From Methylobacter tundripaludum SV96 (lineage in GTDB: Bacteria; Pseudomonadota; Gammaproteobacteria; Methylococcales; Methylomonadaceae): DNA of 64,000 nucleotides. Below the pieces are notes generated by a model. The model did not search any database, was not told the origin of the DNA, and saw nothing but the letters and a program-made list of their open reading frames with translations. The stretch covers positions 2,483,937-2,547,936 of the forward strand of contig NZ_JH109152.1 of assembly GCF_000190755.2 (NCBI RefSeq). Reading direction: 5' to 3'. The position numbers and the translations under genes were made by a program. Positions 16,869 to 25,333 of this stretch are shown here, piece by piece (the first letter of the stretch is position 1; every line of letters begins with the position of its first letter).

Positions 16869-16900
16869 GTGATATGACACAGTGCAATAAGGCATATCAC
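16869..16900. promoter_or_regulatory. Inverted repeat upstream of fecI-like gene
   Basis: Arms GTGATATG (16869-16876) and CATATCAC (16893-16900) are perfect complements with a 16-nt gap. A similar, longer inverted repeat (25235-25271) lies upstream of the broken second ECF sigma gene. It could be an operator or just a hairpin; function is inferred from position only. Confidence 0.35.
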
Positions 16901-17318
16901 ATACGGTCCTGGGTATTGGACGTGTTATGCGAGGAACATGGGCAAGATGGAATGTCAGCACAAAATCATTTCGCCATCCCAAACACCCTGCCATTATCAA
17001 GGACAATAGCGCGGCTCATCCGAGCCTTGCCGGTCACTATTGCGCTATAGAAAGGTTAAGCGGTTGCCAATCATTGATCATCTCATCACAAACCAATCGA
17101 CGAATCCACCCACCCTACGGTCTTACGAAACCGAACCAACCGTTTGCCAAAACCAACACGCTTTATAACCGGAGACAAGCCCGTGGCATTACAAAACAGC
17201 CCTTGTCGCATCAGAGTGTAGAAGACTATTTACTGATGTTACGCACGGTCTAGAACCGTCGTGAAAAAAATAAATCGCAACCAGGAAATATCTTGATCCG
17301 TGTCTGGAAATATCCGTC

Positions 17319-17468
17319 GTAGGGCGTGCCGTGCGCGCCTTGGGAGGTAAGGAACAGGCTTAAGCAATGACCATGAAAGACTGAAGGCTTTAATTCTTCA
17401 TGATTTAAAAATAAAATCAGCTTACGTTATTTCATACTCACTGCTAAGGCGCGCACGGCACGCCCTAC
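17319..17468. repeat. 150-bp element with perfect 23-bp terminal inverted repeats
   Basis: Ends 17319-17341 (GTAGGGCGTGCCGTGCGCGC...) and 17446-17468 are exact reverse complements. The interior has no gene. A shorter relative (70 bp) is at 48938-49007 with nearly the same ends. It resembles a MITE or large REP-type element. Confidence 0.85.
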
Positions 17469-17519
17469 TCACATCCGTCGCGGTCATGAGTTGGGTCGCC
17501 AAAAAGACGGCAACCCAAG

Positions 17520-17690
17520 CTACGGGGCTTTTAACTTATGCGCCCTGCGTTTTTGTCGCCAGCGCATCACGCCGGTAACGAATAATACCGGACAAGCAAG
17601 GCCGGATAAAAACACCAGAATACGCCCAGTCATCCCGAACGCCTGACCGGAGTGTAAAGGCCACTGCGAAAGTGATTTGGTCAAACCCGT
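17520..17690 (-). pseudogene. C-terminal remnant of a second PepSY membrane protein
   Basis: The minus strand reads LSQWPLHSGQAFGMTGRILV, FLSGLACPVLFVTGVMRW and RQKRRAHKLKAP to TAG at 17522-17520. This matches the last helix and basic tail of PepSY-associated membrane proteins such as the intact one at 25334-26767. Everything N-terminal is missing. It lies between the fecI-like gene and the giant regulator. Confidence 0.75.
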
Positions 17691-17861
17691 CCATTAAATG
17701 GCCGTTTGTTGGACAGTGACAGACAGGGATCGGCAATTATGTGTCGCGCATTTCAAGCCAATGGCCGGTGAAAGTTCGAAAACTGCCATTCAAAGTTTAC
17801 CTACCTACTTGATCAGGCTGAGTCGATCGCACTGTCTAATCGTTGGCAATCGCAAATACAA

Positions 17862-20800
17862 TTATAGAGGTGAGAATTCCTGCAATAGCGTCGCCGCCGC
17901 CTGTAGATCAGGAGTATCGAAGCCTTCAGTAAATCGGCGATAGACTGCGTTTAACATGGAGTAGGCCTGCGCCGACTCCCCTCTATCCCGCCATAGCCGA
18001 GCCAGAGTGATGGCGGCGCGTAATTCCAACATCACTGATTTTTGCTGGCGGGCAGTGTCTAATGCTTGATGCAGCAAGGCTTCCGCTTCCCTACTGACGC
18101 CGTTATCCAGCGCTAGTAGGGCTTCGGCTTTCAAGCGGAAAAACTCCGCCAGCAGATAGTGGTCTTGCCAGTCTATGGCTTGGGAGATGATGCTTTCCAG
18201 GCATTCCAAGGCTTGGCGGTGGTGGCCCAATCTGAGCAGGCCATCGGCCAAATACAAGCTGATGGTAGCGTCGACCAGCTTCATCGCTACCCGCACTGCC
18301 GCCACGCCTTGTTCGATCTGATGGATGGCCTCTGCGTTACCTTGAGCGACCATCGCCCAGCCCTGGGCGGTATAAGCCACGGCCGTCCAGAGGCCCAGCT
18401 CGCGATGCTCGGCCAGTTTCAATAATTCGAGACTAATGGCTTCGGTCTCGCGCGGCAGGCCCAGATGGCGATACAAGGTAGCCGAAAATGCCAGCGCGAA
18501 GCCTTGCGAGTGAGCATGCCCAAGGGCCGATGCTTGGGATACCGCCGTTTCGATCTGCCGGCGGGCGCGATCGGGGTAGCCTTGCAACCACTCTACCCAG
18601 GCGAGGAACGAGTGGCAACTGACGCGAGTATCTTCGCCCAGCTCGGCGACCAAGCGTTCGGCCGATATTTTCGGAAACGACGACAACACCGTTTCCAGAT
18701 GCGGACGGGCTTCCAAATGACGACCCAACCAGAATAAATTGTTGCCGTGGGCGTAATGTGCGGCGATCGCATGAACCGGGTCGCCCGAGCGCTGGGCAAT
18801 GTGCATGAGTTTTTCGGCTAAGTCCAACGGCGCCACGGTGATGCTGTCGGATTGGCCACCCAGCCAGAGGCCGTAAATAATGGGAAACAGTTCCGCCTCG
18901 TCGCCGGCGCCTCGGCCCAGATAGGCGGCGCGGGTGAAATGTCGTTTGGCTTCCTCGGAGCCGTAACCCTTGAGCGCGATCAACACTCCGCCGAGAGCGG
19001 CTTGTAGCTGTAGTTCCAAGCGGTTGCGGGTTTCGTCGTCTGGCAGTTGTTCCAGAAGAGACAAGCCGGTTTCGAAGTGGGCCTTGGCTTCCAAATGGGC
19101 AGAATGCAACGCGGCGTTGTGGCCGGCCTTGAGCCAATAGCCTATGGCGGACAAGGTCTCGCCGCCTTCGGTCAAATGCCGGGCCACGATTTCCGGCTGG
19201 GTTTCTGCGGTTTCCGGGAAAGCCGTTTGCAAGACCTCGGCGATACGCCTGTGCGCCGCCTGCCGGGTTTTCTTGGGTTGGGAGCGATAAGCGGCTTCCT
19301 GGATCAAGGCATGCCGAAAGGCGAAGGTCTTGTCATGGTCGCCATGTATCAGGCCGGTGTTTACCAATGTTTCGACAGTCTGTTCGAACGCGTCTTGAGT
19401 TAGCGGGGATATGCGGCGTAACAAGGCTAAATCGAATTCCCTGCCCAGTGTGGCGGCCAACCAGGCGGTAGGCTTGGCCTCGCTGGTACTGTCCAGGCGA
19501 GCGGTCAGCAATTCCTGCAAGGTCAGCGTTGCGCCTGGGCCGGTAACATGAATCTGCGAGGCCCGCGCCATTTCCTCGGCAAACAGCGGTATGCCGTCGG
19601 TGCGGCCGGCGATGCCGAGTATGGCTTCCTCGGACAGCCCGATATCCAATTGTTCGATCAACTCCGTGACTTCCGCTACCGATAGCGGCGCTAAATCCAG
19701 TGTATAGCCGGGTTTGTGTTCTAGGCGGAATTCCGGCCGGGCGGTGAGCAGCGTCAGGATGGGGGTGGCCTGTTGCCGGGCATGGGCTTCCAGTAGTTCC
19801 AATGTGGACGGGTCGCACCAGTGCAAATCTTCGATGATCAGCAGCAGCGGCTGTCGAGCCGCCAGATTGTGCAGCAAATCGAGCAGTATGCCGACAGTGC
19901 GCTGTTTTTGTGTTTGCGGCGACAGTGCGGAAGGCGTTTTCGTCGGTAAATGAAATAACGGCGCGATCAGTTCCAGCGCCTCATCCGCCAGAGCCGGGTG
20001 ATGCGCCAATAGGTAAGTCGATAGTTTTTCGAGTTTGTCGGCTTCTGCATCGCCGGCGCCAAAACCGCACAGCGACTCGCAAAGAGCCAGCACCGGATGC
20101 AGCGGCGACTGGCTGAACTCGGGAAAACAGCGCAACTCGCGGCTGGCGGTATGCCCGGTCAATTGCGCGGCAAGGTCGTGGACCAGACGCGATTTGCCGA
20201 TGCCGGCATCGCCACGAATCAGCACGGTTTGCCCCATGCCTTGCCGGGCTTGTTCCCAGCAAGCCCGAAGTTGGGCTAATTCGGCCGAGCGGCCGACCAG
20301 CGGTGTCAGGCGTTCGGCGGATTCCAGGCGCGAGTTGGCGCCGCTTTCGCCCTCGACGCGCAGTACGGCCAGCGGCTTGGCCATGCCTTGCCGGCTCTGG
20401 GTGCCGAGGGGATGGATACGGAAATAACCCATCGTCAGGCGTTCGGTGACCTCGCTTATCAGCACCGTTCCGGCCTCGGCGTATTCTGCCATGTCCGTCG
20501 CATAAGCCGCCGTCATGCCCATGATGTCCGGTATGCCGGCCTGGGCGATGACCATGCCACTATGGACGCCAATTCTGGCGGAGATGGCTGCAGGCATGGC
20601 GTCTCTGATGGTCAACGCTGCTCTGACCGCATGACGTGCGGCGTTTTCCCGTGCCGACGGAAAGCCGAAACAGGCCAGTATGCCGTGGCGTTGGGATTGG
20701 ACGATATGGCCGGAATGGCGGGCGATGATCTCCTCGCTTTGCTGTTGCGGGAGCTGCAGCGTCTCGGCCAGATCGTCCAGGTCTTCCACGCCGGGCGCGT

Positions 20801-21659
20801 CGAATCCGCAGTAAAGCATGGTTAGCAGGCGGTGCTCCGAAACCGGCTCGTTCGATGCGGGTGATAAGCGGAGAGTGTTGTTACGAGCGGTGTCGAAGTT
20901 GCCGATACGAATTTGCTCGATCAGCATCAGGGTTTCCTGTTCCGGCAGAACGCCCAATTCCCTGTCCAGTAAGCGTCGATAAGTTTCGAATTGTGACAAG
21001 GCGGCCGCCGCTTGTCCGTTCACGGCCATCAGGCGGATCAACTGGCGCTGGCCGGCATCGTTCCAGGGTTCCATTTCCACATAGCGTTGGGCATAGGTCA
21101 GGGCTTTATCCGGTTTGCCGTTCTGTTCATGGCACTGCCAAAGCCGTTCCAGCAAGGTCAGCATCCGGCAGCGTAGCGTTTCGCGTTGCTGTTGCAGCCA
21201 GTCCTCGAACGCCTCGCATTCGGGAATCGAAAAGCCGGCCATGAATTCGCCGCGATACAAAGCCGCCTTACGCTCCATTCCGTTCAGGCAGCCGGCGCAA
21301 TATTCCGGCGAACTATCGGCATGGCAGGCAAGCGGTTCAGTAAAGGCGCTGACATCCATCCACAGCGGATATTGAGGGTTGAGGGCGAGCGCGCCGCCTT
21401 CGGACAACAAACAGGGGGGAGCGTTGCCGATGTCCAGCGTGGTGCGCAGATTGGACAGCACCCTGCGCAGATGGCCTGCGGAGTCCGGCCACAACAGGGC
21501 GCTAATCGCTTCCCGCGATTGCGGCCCTTTGCCGATGGCAAGGTAAGCCAACAGCGCCCGACCTTTGTTGTAATTAGGCCCGATGTTCAGTTGGCCGTCG
21601 ATTTCCAGTTGCCAGATTCCCAGTAATGCCAGGCGAGTCCTTTCGGTGACTTTTTTCAT
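17862..21659 (-). CDS. Giant multidomain regulator: BTAD, cyclase-like, ATPase and TPR domains
   Basis: 1265 residues. The N-terminal 100 residues look like a winged-helix domain (LLAYLAIGKGPQSREAISAL, LWPDSAGHLRRVLSNLR). They lead into a BTAD/TPR region (about 100-255) like that of SARP/AfsR regulators. Residues about 275-435 resemble a class III nucleotide cyclase domain (RIGVHSGMVIAQAG, AYATDMAEYAEAG, VLISEVTERL) but look catalytically degenerate. A STAND-type ATPase follows, with Walker A GDAGIGKS (483-490) and Walker B LLLIIEDLHW (605-614). Then come about 550 residues of helical TPR-like repeats. Such proteins integrate an unknown signal and control transcription. Ligand and targets are unknown and no obvious partner gene is adjacent. 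The gene is intact despite its size. Confidence 0.85.
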   Translation of the reverse strand: MKKVTERTRLALLGIWQLEIDGQLNIGPNYNKGRALLAYLAIGKGPQSREAISALLWPDSAGHLRRVLSNLRTTLDIGNAPPCLLSEGGALALNPQYPLWMDVSAFTEPLACHADSSPEYCAGCLNGMERKAALYRGEFMAGFSIPECEAFEDWLQQQRETLRCRMLTLLERLWQCHEQNGKPDKALTYAQRYVEMEPWNDAGQRQLIRLMAVNGQAAAALSQFETYRRLLDRELGVLPEQETLMLIEQIRIGNFDTARNNTLRLSPASNEPVSEHRLLTMLYCGFDAPGVEDLDDLAETLQLPQQQSEEIIARHSGHIVQSQRHGILACFGFPSARENAARHAVRAALTIRDAMPAAISARIGVHSGMVIAQAGIPDIMGMTAAYATDMAEYAEAGTVLISEVTERLTMGYFRIHPLGTQSRQGMAKPLAVLRVEGESGANSRLESAERLTPLVGRSAELAQLRACWEQARQGMGQTVLIRGDAGIGKSRLVHDLAAQLTGHTASRELRCFPEFSQSPLHPVLALCESLCGFGAGDAEADKLEKLSTYLLAHHPALADEALELIAPLFHLPTKTPSALSPQTQKQRTVGILLDLLHNLAARQPLLLIIEDLHWCDPSTLELLEAHARQQATPILTLLTARPEFRLEHKPGYTLDLAPLSVAEVTELIEQLDIGLSEEAILGIAGRTDGIPLFAEEMARASQIHVTGPGATLTLQELLTARLDSTSEAKPTAWLAATLGREFDLALLRRISPLTQDAFEQTVETLVNTGLIHGDHDKTFAFRHALIQEAAYRSQPKKTRQAAHRRIAEVLQTAFPETAETQPEIVARHLTEGGETLSAIGYWLKAGHNAALHSAHLEAKAHFETGLSLLEQLPDDETRNRLELQLQAALGGVLIALKGYGSEEAKRHFTRAAYLGRGAGDEAELFPIIYGLWLGGQSDSITVAPLDLAEKLMHIAQRSGDPVHAIAAHYAHGNNLFWLGRHLEARPHLETVLSSFPKISAERLVAELGEDTRVSCHSFLAWVEWLQGYPDRARRQIETAVSQASALGHAHSQGFALAFSATLYRHLGLPRETEAISLELLKLAEHRELGLWTAVAYTAQGWAMVAQGNAEAIHQIEQGVAAVRVAMKLVDATISLYLADGLLRLGHHRQALECLESIISQAIDWQDHYLLAEFFRLKAEALLALDNGVSREAEALLHQALDTARQQKSVMLELRAAITLARLWRDRGESAQAYSMLNAVYRRFTEGFDTPDLQAAATLLQEFSPL

Positions 21660-22034
21660 GCAGACCTTGTTACGTTTTTGTTACGCCGGGTTGTTATTAT
21701 CGGGCGATAGCGAAAGATTGAATGCCATTATAGTGGCAAGAGAACTAATCGTGGATGAAAGGTCGGTCGGCGTAGATTCAAATAGCGTAGCGTGTTGTGG
21801 TGGAACGAAGGCTTTAAATTCGTCCGATTACGTTTCACTAATCGGAGCTACGGCCCTCGTTTTATCGTTCCGGCGCTCCGGTGCGGTAACGCATTCCGTA
21901 CCGCTCGCGCGATGCACATTTGGACGTTGGATCGTCCGTCACGGCATTGCCGCGCCGGAGCGTTGGAACGATGGATTTTGTAACTGGATATGTGGGATGC
22001 TGCAGACGCGAGGAGGCGCATCATTCGCGATTAA
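21660..22034. other. Intergenic region with an inverted-repeat element
   Basis: Holds the divergent promoters of the giant regulator and the tandem-HTH gene, and the 109-bp inverted-repeat element at 21864-21972. No gene supported. Confidence 0.5.
21864..21972. repeat. Inverted-repeat element, ATCGTTCC family
   Basis: Imperfect 23-bp terminal inverted repeats (about 3 mismatches) start ATCGTTCCGGCGCTCCGG at 21864 and end in the complementary sequence at 21972. Ends resemble those at 30570-30632. Confidence 0.7.
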
Positions 22035-22487
22035 TTGGCGCTCAGCTTGTCTCGAAGAGCCTCGTACCTGTCCGAGAGGCAAAAGCAAGTACTTGCGCTG
22101 CTGGCTCAAGGTTTTTCCAGCAAAGAAATCGCAAAAACGCTTGGCATTAGTCCAGAGACCATTCGTAAACACCTTGCAAACATCCGAGATGTACTTGGAA
22201 TGCGACGCGCAGCAGAATTGTCAGCTTACTGGCATTTATTGAACACGACAGATATTTCGAGCAAAGAGATGCCCGCGACTGACTCAGAGCCCTTGACCCC
22301 TCGGGAACAAGAGGTTGCCCAGCTGCTGGTGAAGGGATATACAGCCAAAGAAATTGCCAAGCTTTTAAAAATAGCGCCGGGAACCGCAGCAAAGCACAGG
22401 GAAAACTTGCTCAAAAAAATGGGGGCAAATCGAACCGCATATTTGATAATTAAAATTAACCCATCTCAAAAAAAGGAAGGCACGTAA
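22035..22487 (+). CDS. Small regulator with two tandem LuxR-type HTH domains
   Basis: 150 residues. Two GerE/LuxR-type helix-turn-helix domains follow each other. The first spans about 12-66 (LSERQKQVLALLAQGFSSKE, ISPETIRKHLANIRDVLG). The second spans about 86-140 (LTPREQEVAQLLVKGYTAKE, IAPGTAAKHRENLLKKMGA). A linker of about 20 residues joins them, and there is no receiver or ligand-binding domain. The start is uncertain: the frame opens with TTG 22035 directly after an in-frame stop and there is no clear ribosome binding site. The protein may be the remnant of a longer regulator or use a weak start. Two HTH domains in one such small protein are unusual. Confidence 0.7.
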   Translation: MALSLSRRASYLSERQKQVLALLAQGFSSKEIAKTLGISPETIRKHLANIRDVLGMRRAAELSAYWHLLNTTDISSKEMPATDSEPLTPREQEVAQLLVKGYTAKEIAKLLKIAPGTAAKHRENLLKKMGANRTAYLIIKINPSQKKEGT

Positions 22488-22502
22488 AATTACTTGCCTT
22501 CC
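22468..22502 (-). terminator. Probable intrinsic terminator (minus strand)
   Basis: Stem GGAAGGCA (22475-22482) pairs with TGCCTTCC (22495-22502), loop 12 nt. Read on the minus strand the stem is followed by seven T residues (22474-22468). It lies about 95 bp beyond the 3' end of the secreted-protein gene at 22597-22986 and overlaps the end of the tandem-HTH gene. Confidence 0.65.
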
Positions 22503-22596
22503 TGGTATGCTTATTATTCAAATATATATTTCTTGGCAACTTCTTTACCGGAAATGGCGCCCTCTAAATATACAAATTATTCGTTTGGCAATTTGA

Positions 22597-22986
22597 CTAC
22601 ATTAAATCGCGTGTTGTAGCATATTTGCCTATGTTGAATGTCTCGACCTTTTTGTTTGAACTACCATACTGATCGCCCTGCTTATATTTATATCTAAAAA
22701 CATGAAAGGTTGAATTTGCTATATTGTTTTTAACAGTAATATGCGGATCATTTTTTGGAGCTTGAGATACATGAAGTTTATGCCCCCCTGTGTGGAATTT
22801 TTTTGTAATAACACATGTTTTATTGTTATACGAATCCACCAAAGTTGAGTCGGCGGAATTTTTAACATATTCATTTAGATTATTACAAAGACCATTACTA
22901 ATAGTTAATATGCAGGTACAGGCTGCATAGCTGTTGGTTGTAAACAGTAAACAAATAATAAAAGCCAAATATATTTCTTTTTTCAT
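22597..22986 (-). CDS. Small secreted protein, unknown
   Basis: 129 residues, not recognised. A signal peptide is plain (MKKEIYLAFIICLLFTTNSYA, cleavage about residue 21). The mature part opens with a Cys cluster (ACTCILTISNGLC) and has four Cys in all, so disulfides are possible. It is rich in Asn, Lys and Thr, and its AT-rich composition stands out from neighbouring genes, which suggests transfer. The C-terminal half has strand-like runs (STFHVFRYKYKQGDQYGSS). No neighbour hints at a role. Confidence 0.6.
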   Translation of the reverse strand: MKKEIYLAFIICLLFTTNSYAACTCILTISNGLCNNLNEYVKNSADSTLVDSYNNKTCVITKKFHTGGHKLHVSQAPKNDPHITVKNNIANSTFHVFRYKYKQGDQYGSSNKKVETFNIGKYATTRDLM

Positions 22987-23218
22987 GATTTCCCCAATTA
23001 ATTATTTTCAATCTCGCAATAGAGCGTGGACAAGATGTTTTTAACCCCATGATTTTGAAATGCTATTGTCAACTATCCTGATGACTGGTGACGTTTATTG
23101 TTTGTTTAAAATCAATTGGTTAATGTGTTTTGTCCGCAGCCTCTAACGCAACAAAAATGAAGAGCAAGATAAGTTAAACCCCCATCCTGTTCTTCACGAC
23201 GTGTCAGTTAAACCCTTT

Positions 23219-23779
23219 TTATAAACCGGCAATCAACGGCAAAAGCTCGGCCCCTTTATCAATGAGAGTGGGATAGATATCAATCAAGAATTTCCCGGTT
23301 TTTTCCACAATATTCACCAAGTCATCTCGGTGCATTCCCTGCCGTTCAAACAACCGCCATTCCAGGCGGCCATCTTCCAGTAGCACTATAGCCCACCAAG
23401 AATGGTTTACGCCCGGAGCATCTCCAAGGGAGCCAATTTCTGTTTTACCAATTTCAGCCAATGAGTTATCGCGCAACACCATATAGTCCCAAGCATCTTC
23501 ACCATGGATTTCTGCTGTGATATTTTTAACCAGCCCACCGGTGGTAACGGTTTGAATATACAGACGTTGTATTCCGCCATAACTCCATGGCACAGCCATG
23601 TTGTCCGGCCTAACCACAACGGGTACAGCTGAACTTGCCGGACGATTGATTTGCAACCAATCTTCGGTTGAATATCGAACACCCTGCCAGACTGGATGAC
23701 GGTTGTTATCCATGACACGTATGCGCAAAGTAATATCAGGATTTAAATTAACAATTTCTCTAATAAATGCAACAGCCAT
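23219..23779 (-). CDS. Hypothetical protein, unknown
   Basis: 186 residues from ATG 23779, preferred over 23791 because GGAGA lies about 5 bp upstream. Not recognised. There is no signal peptide. The first 130 residues look beta-rich with several Trp residues (VWQGVRYSTEDWLQINRPAS, HSWWAIVLLEDGRLEWRLF). The C-terminus is a hydrophobic helix (IDIYPTLIDKGAELLPLIAGL). It stands alone between AT-rich spacers. Confidence 0.55.
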   Translation of the reverse strand: MAVAFIREIVNLNPDITLRIRVMDNNRHPVWQGVRYSTEDWLQINRPASSAVPVVVRPDNMAVPWSYGGIQRLYIQTVTTGGLVKNITAEIHGEDAWDYMVLRDNSLAEIGKTEIGSLGDAPGVNHSWWAIVLLEDGRLEWRLFERQGMHRDDLVNIVEKTGKFLIDIYPTLIDKGAELLPLIAGL

Positions 23780-23791
23780 TATTTTCTCCAA

Positions 23792-24424
23792 TTTGATTAT
23801 GTCATTCAGATTTAAATGACAGACTCATTTTCCATGTTAGGTATGCATGAGGAAATACGTTAATAGGGTTATTGACTTGCCTATATTGAATCTGCGACAC
23901 CAAAATTAAGCCCGGTAGGATGCGGTAAACGTCATGCACCGTATCGGTCGAGATTGATGCGGATCGTACCTCGCCGCATCCAATCGTGCTCTGTCGAATA
24001 AGGGCATGAACCTCAATTTAGCATTCGACGGAAGCTTATTTCCGGCTAGCTTGATTTGCCAGAAACGCCTATCTGTAGCGGCTTGCAATCGAAAACCCAC
24101 AAACCTGCAATCAGCGCAATTCTCGACCGGAATTAAATGCAACTGACGGGCGATCAAACCGACATTATTTGCAACTGAACCTGCAATCATCCGCCGTAAA
24201 CCAGGATTATTTGCAACTGAAACGTCAGTCTCGACCAGCGGCAGTCGGCCAAGAGCTGTCTGTAACACTTCTCATCCGAATGACTGGATTTGATCTCTTT
24301 CTGGTCTTTCACTTTGAGCCGCCATAAAAAATCAAAAAGTACAGCTTCCCGCATTTCGCGCACACGACAAAAAGGAACGAAAAACCTTATGGCAATTGAA
24401 GGTCACCAAAAGAATATTAGGGAT
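23792..24424. other. Spacer with short spaced repeats
   Basis: No gene supported. At 24136, 24169 and 24208 the motif (T)TTGCAACTGAA or a close variant recurs, 33 and about 40 bp apart. This looks like a small array of diverged repeats. The minus-strand frame at 23906-24268 is open through these repeats but has no recognisable content. Confidence 0.4.
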
Positions 24425-24982
24425 CTAATTATGGGAGATAATATGTCCTTCCATATTCCCATTTATAACAATGATGGCGTAGAACTCCCGGTTCGGGTGT
24501 CTCAAAGCACCGCGGAGAATTTTTCGCTCTTCTTGGGGAGTCAGATGGCGGTTTCGGCCAGGAGGAATTTTGGGCTTTCGAATCTTCTCGACCGGATTAA
24601 CTAGATTCTCCATGCCCCATTCCGCGATAGCTGTGGAATAAACATGAGAAAGCAGCATCAGCTCCAGTTTAACAGTGGAACCGGCAAGCATCTTATTGTT
24701 GTTTCTTGAATTTGGAGTGGCAAGCCTAATATCTCGGTACACAACCATGTGCTGAGGGGGAATCCCGTCGAATTGCATTTCGCCCAGAAGGTCTTTCAGG
24801 GCTTTGATTCGGTAAGCCTCTGTTTTATAAATCCGTTTATGTATGGAAACGGTATCAACATAATAATCCAGGATTGAACCGAGTTTTGACTTTGGTACTG
24901 GTAGGAAATTCATTTTTACGCAACAAGAAAATTGATGCATAAGCGCTACGCCACGAAAATAAAGATCAGATTCAATACGCAA
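24425..24982 (-). pseudogene. Truncated tyrosine recombinase (phage-type integrase)
   Basis: About 185 residues. The middle part looks like a core-binding domain (YRIKALKDLLGEM, then LMLLSHVYSTAIAEWGM). It is followed by the integrase junction motif RHLTPQEERKILRGALRH and the first helix of the catalytic domain. The reading frame ends before any of the catalytic Arg/His/Tyr boxes, so it is a 3'-truncated gene. Its 5' end runs into a fragment of an ECF sigma gene, which suggests the parent element inserted there. Confidence 0.7.
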
Positions 24983-25122
24983 CGCCGGATAAGCTGGGAG
25001 AACTCCTGCATGATGTCGTCAACATCCTGCTCTCTGGGCCAGTGTCCGCGAATAAAGGCGCTGACCTCGTGGGCGTGTTTCAGGAAGAGTTCATGCAGGA
25101 AGCTGTGTTTGGGTTCGGACAT
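24946..25122 (-). pseudogene. N-terminal fragment of a FecI-like ECF sigma factor
   Basis: From ATG 25122 the minus strand gives 58 codons: SFLHELFLKHAHEVSAFIRG, then HWPREQDVDDIMQEFSQLIR, which is the start of sigma-70 region 2 in FecI-type factors. Homology stops near 24960 and the frame ends at TAG 24948-24946, where the integrase fragment begins. Regions 3-4 are gone. The intact PepSY gene is divergent from it, so this may be the debris of a second FecI/PepSY metal-uptake locus. Confidence 0.6.
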
Positions 25123-25234
25123 CGGTTGTGCAAGACAGGGTTAAGCTGGAGTGGCGGTAGGCTAATCAAGCAATATCCATGCCTGGGTAGATCGTTATAA
25201 ACACCAATGACTTGGGCGTTATGGCGGAAAATAT

Positions 25235-25271
25235 TGCGTCATATGCCGTAGTCGGATAGGCATATGACGCA
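25235..25271. promoter_or_regulatory. Perfect 13-bp inverted repeat between sigma fragment and PepSY gene
   Basis: TGCGTCATATGCC (25235-25247) and GGCATATGACGCA (25259-25271) are exact complements around an 11-nt loop, followed on the plus strand by a short T run (GTTTTT). It could be an operator for the divergent genes or a terminator-like hairpin. The related arms at 16869-16900 also sit upstream of a FecI-type gene, which favours a regulatory site. Confidence 0.5.
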
Positions 25272-25333
25272 GTTTTTGGATTATGTGCGGCGCGTCGGAC
25301 AAAAATAAACACCGCATAATCCCGTATGGGATA

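Larger units (their letters stand above)
16682..17519. other. Intergenic region upstream of the fecI-like gene
   Basis: Contains an inverted repeat at 16869-16900 (arms GTGATATG / CATATCAC) and the inverted-repeat element at 17319-17468. No gene is supported; the plus-strand frame at 16927-17253 has no ribosome binding site and no recognisable motif. Confidence 0.5.

Noticed and set aside
16927-17253. 108-codon plus-strand frame
   Set aside because: No ribosome binding site, no recognisable motif and inside a repeat-rich spacer.
18433-19137. 234-codon minus-strand frame inside the giant regulator
   Set aside because: Same-strand alternative frame of the TPR region; Arg/Gly-rich and without start signals.
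24136-24222. Possible CRISPR array
   Set aside because: Only three short, imperfect repeats, no uniform spacers and no cas genes nearby.
23906-24268. 120-codon minus-strand frame
   Set aside because: Runs through short non-coding repeats and has no start signal.
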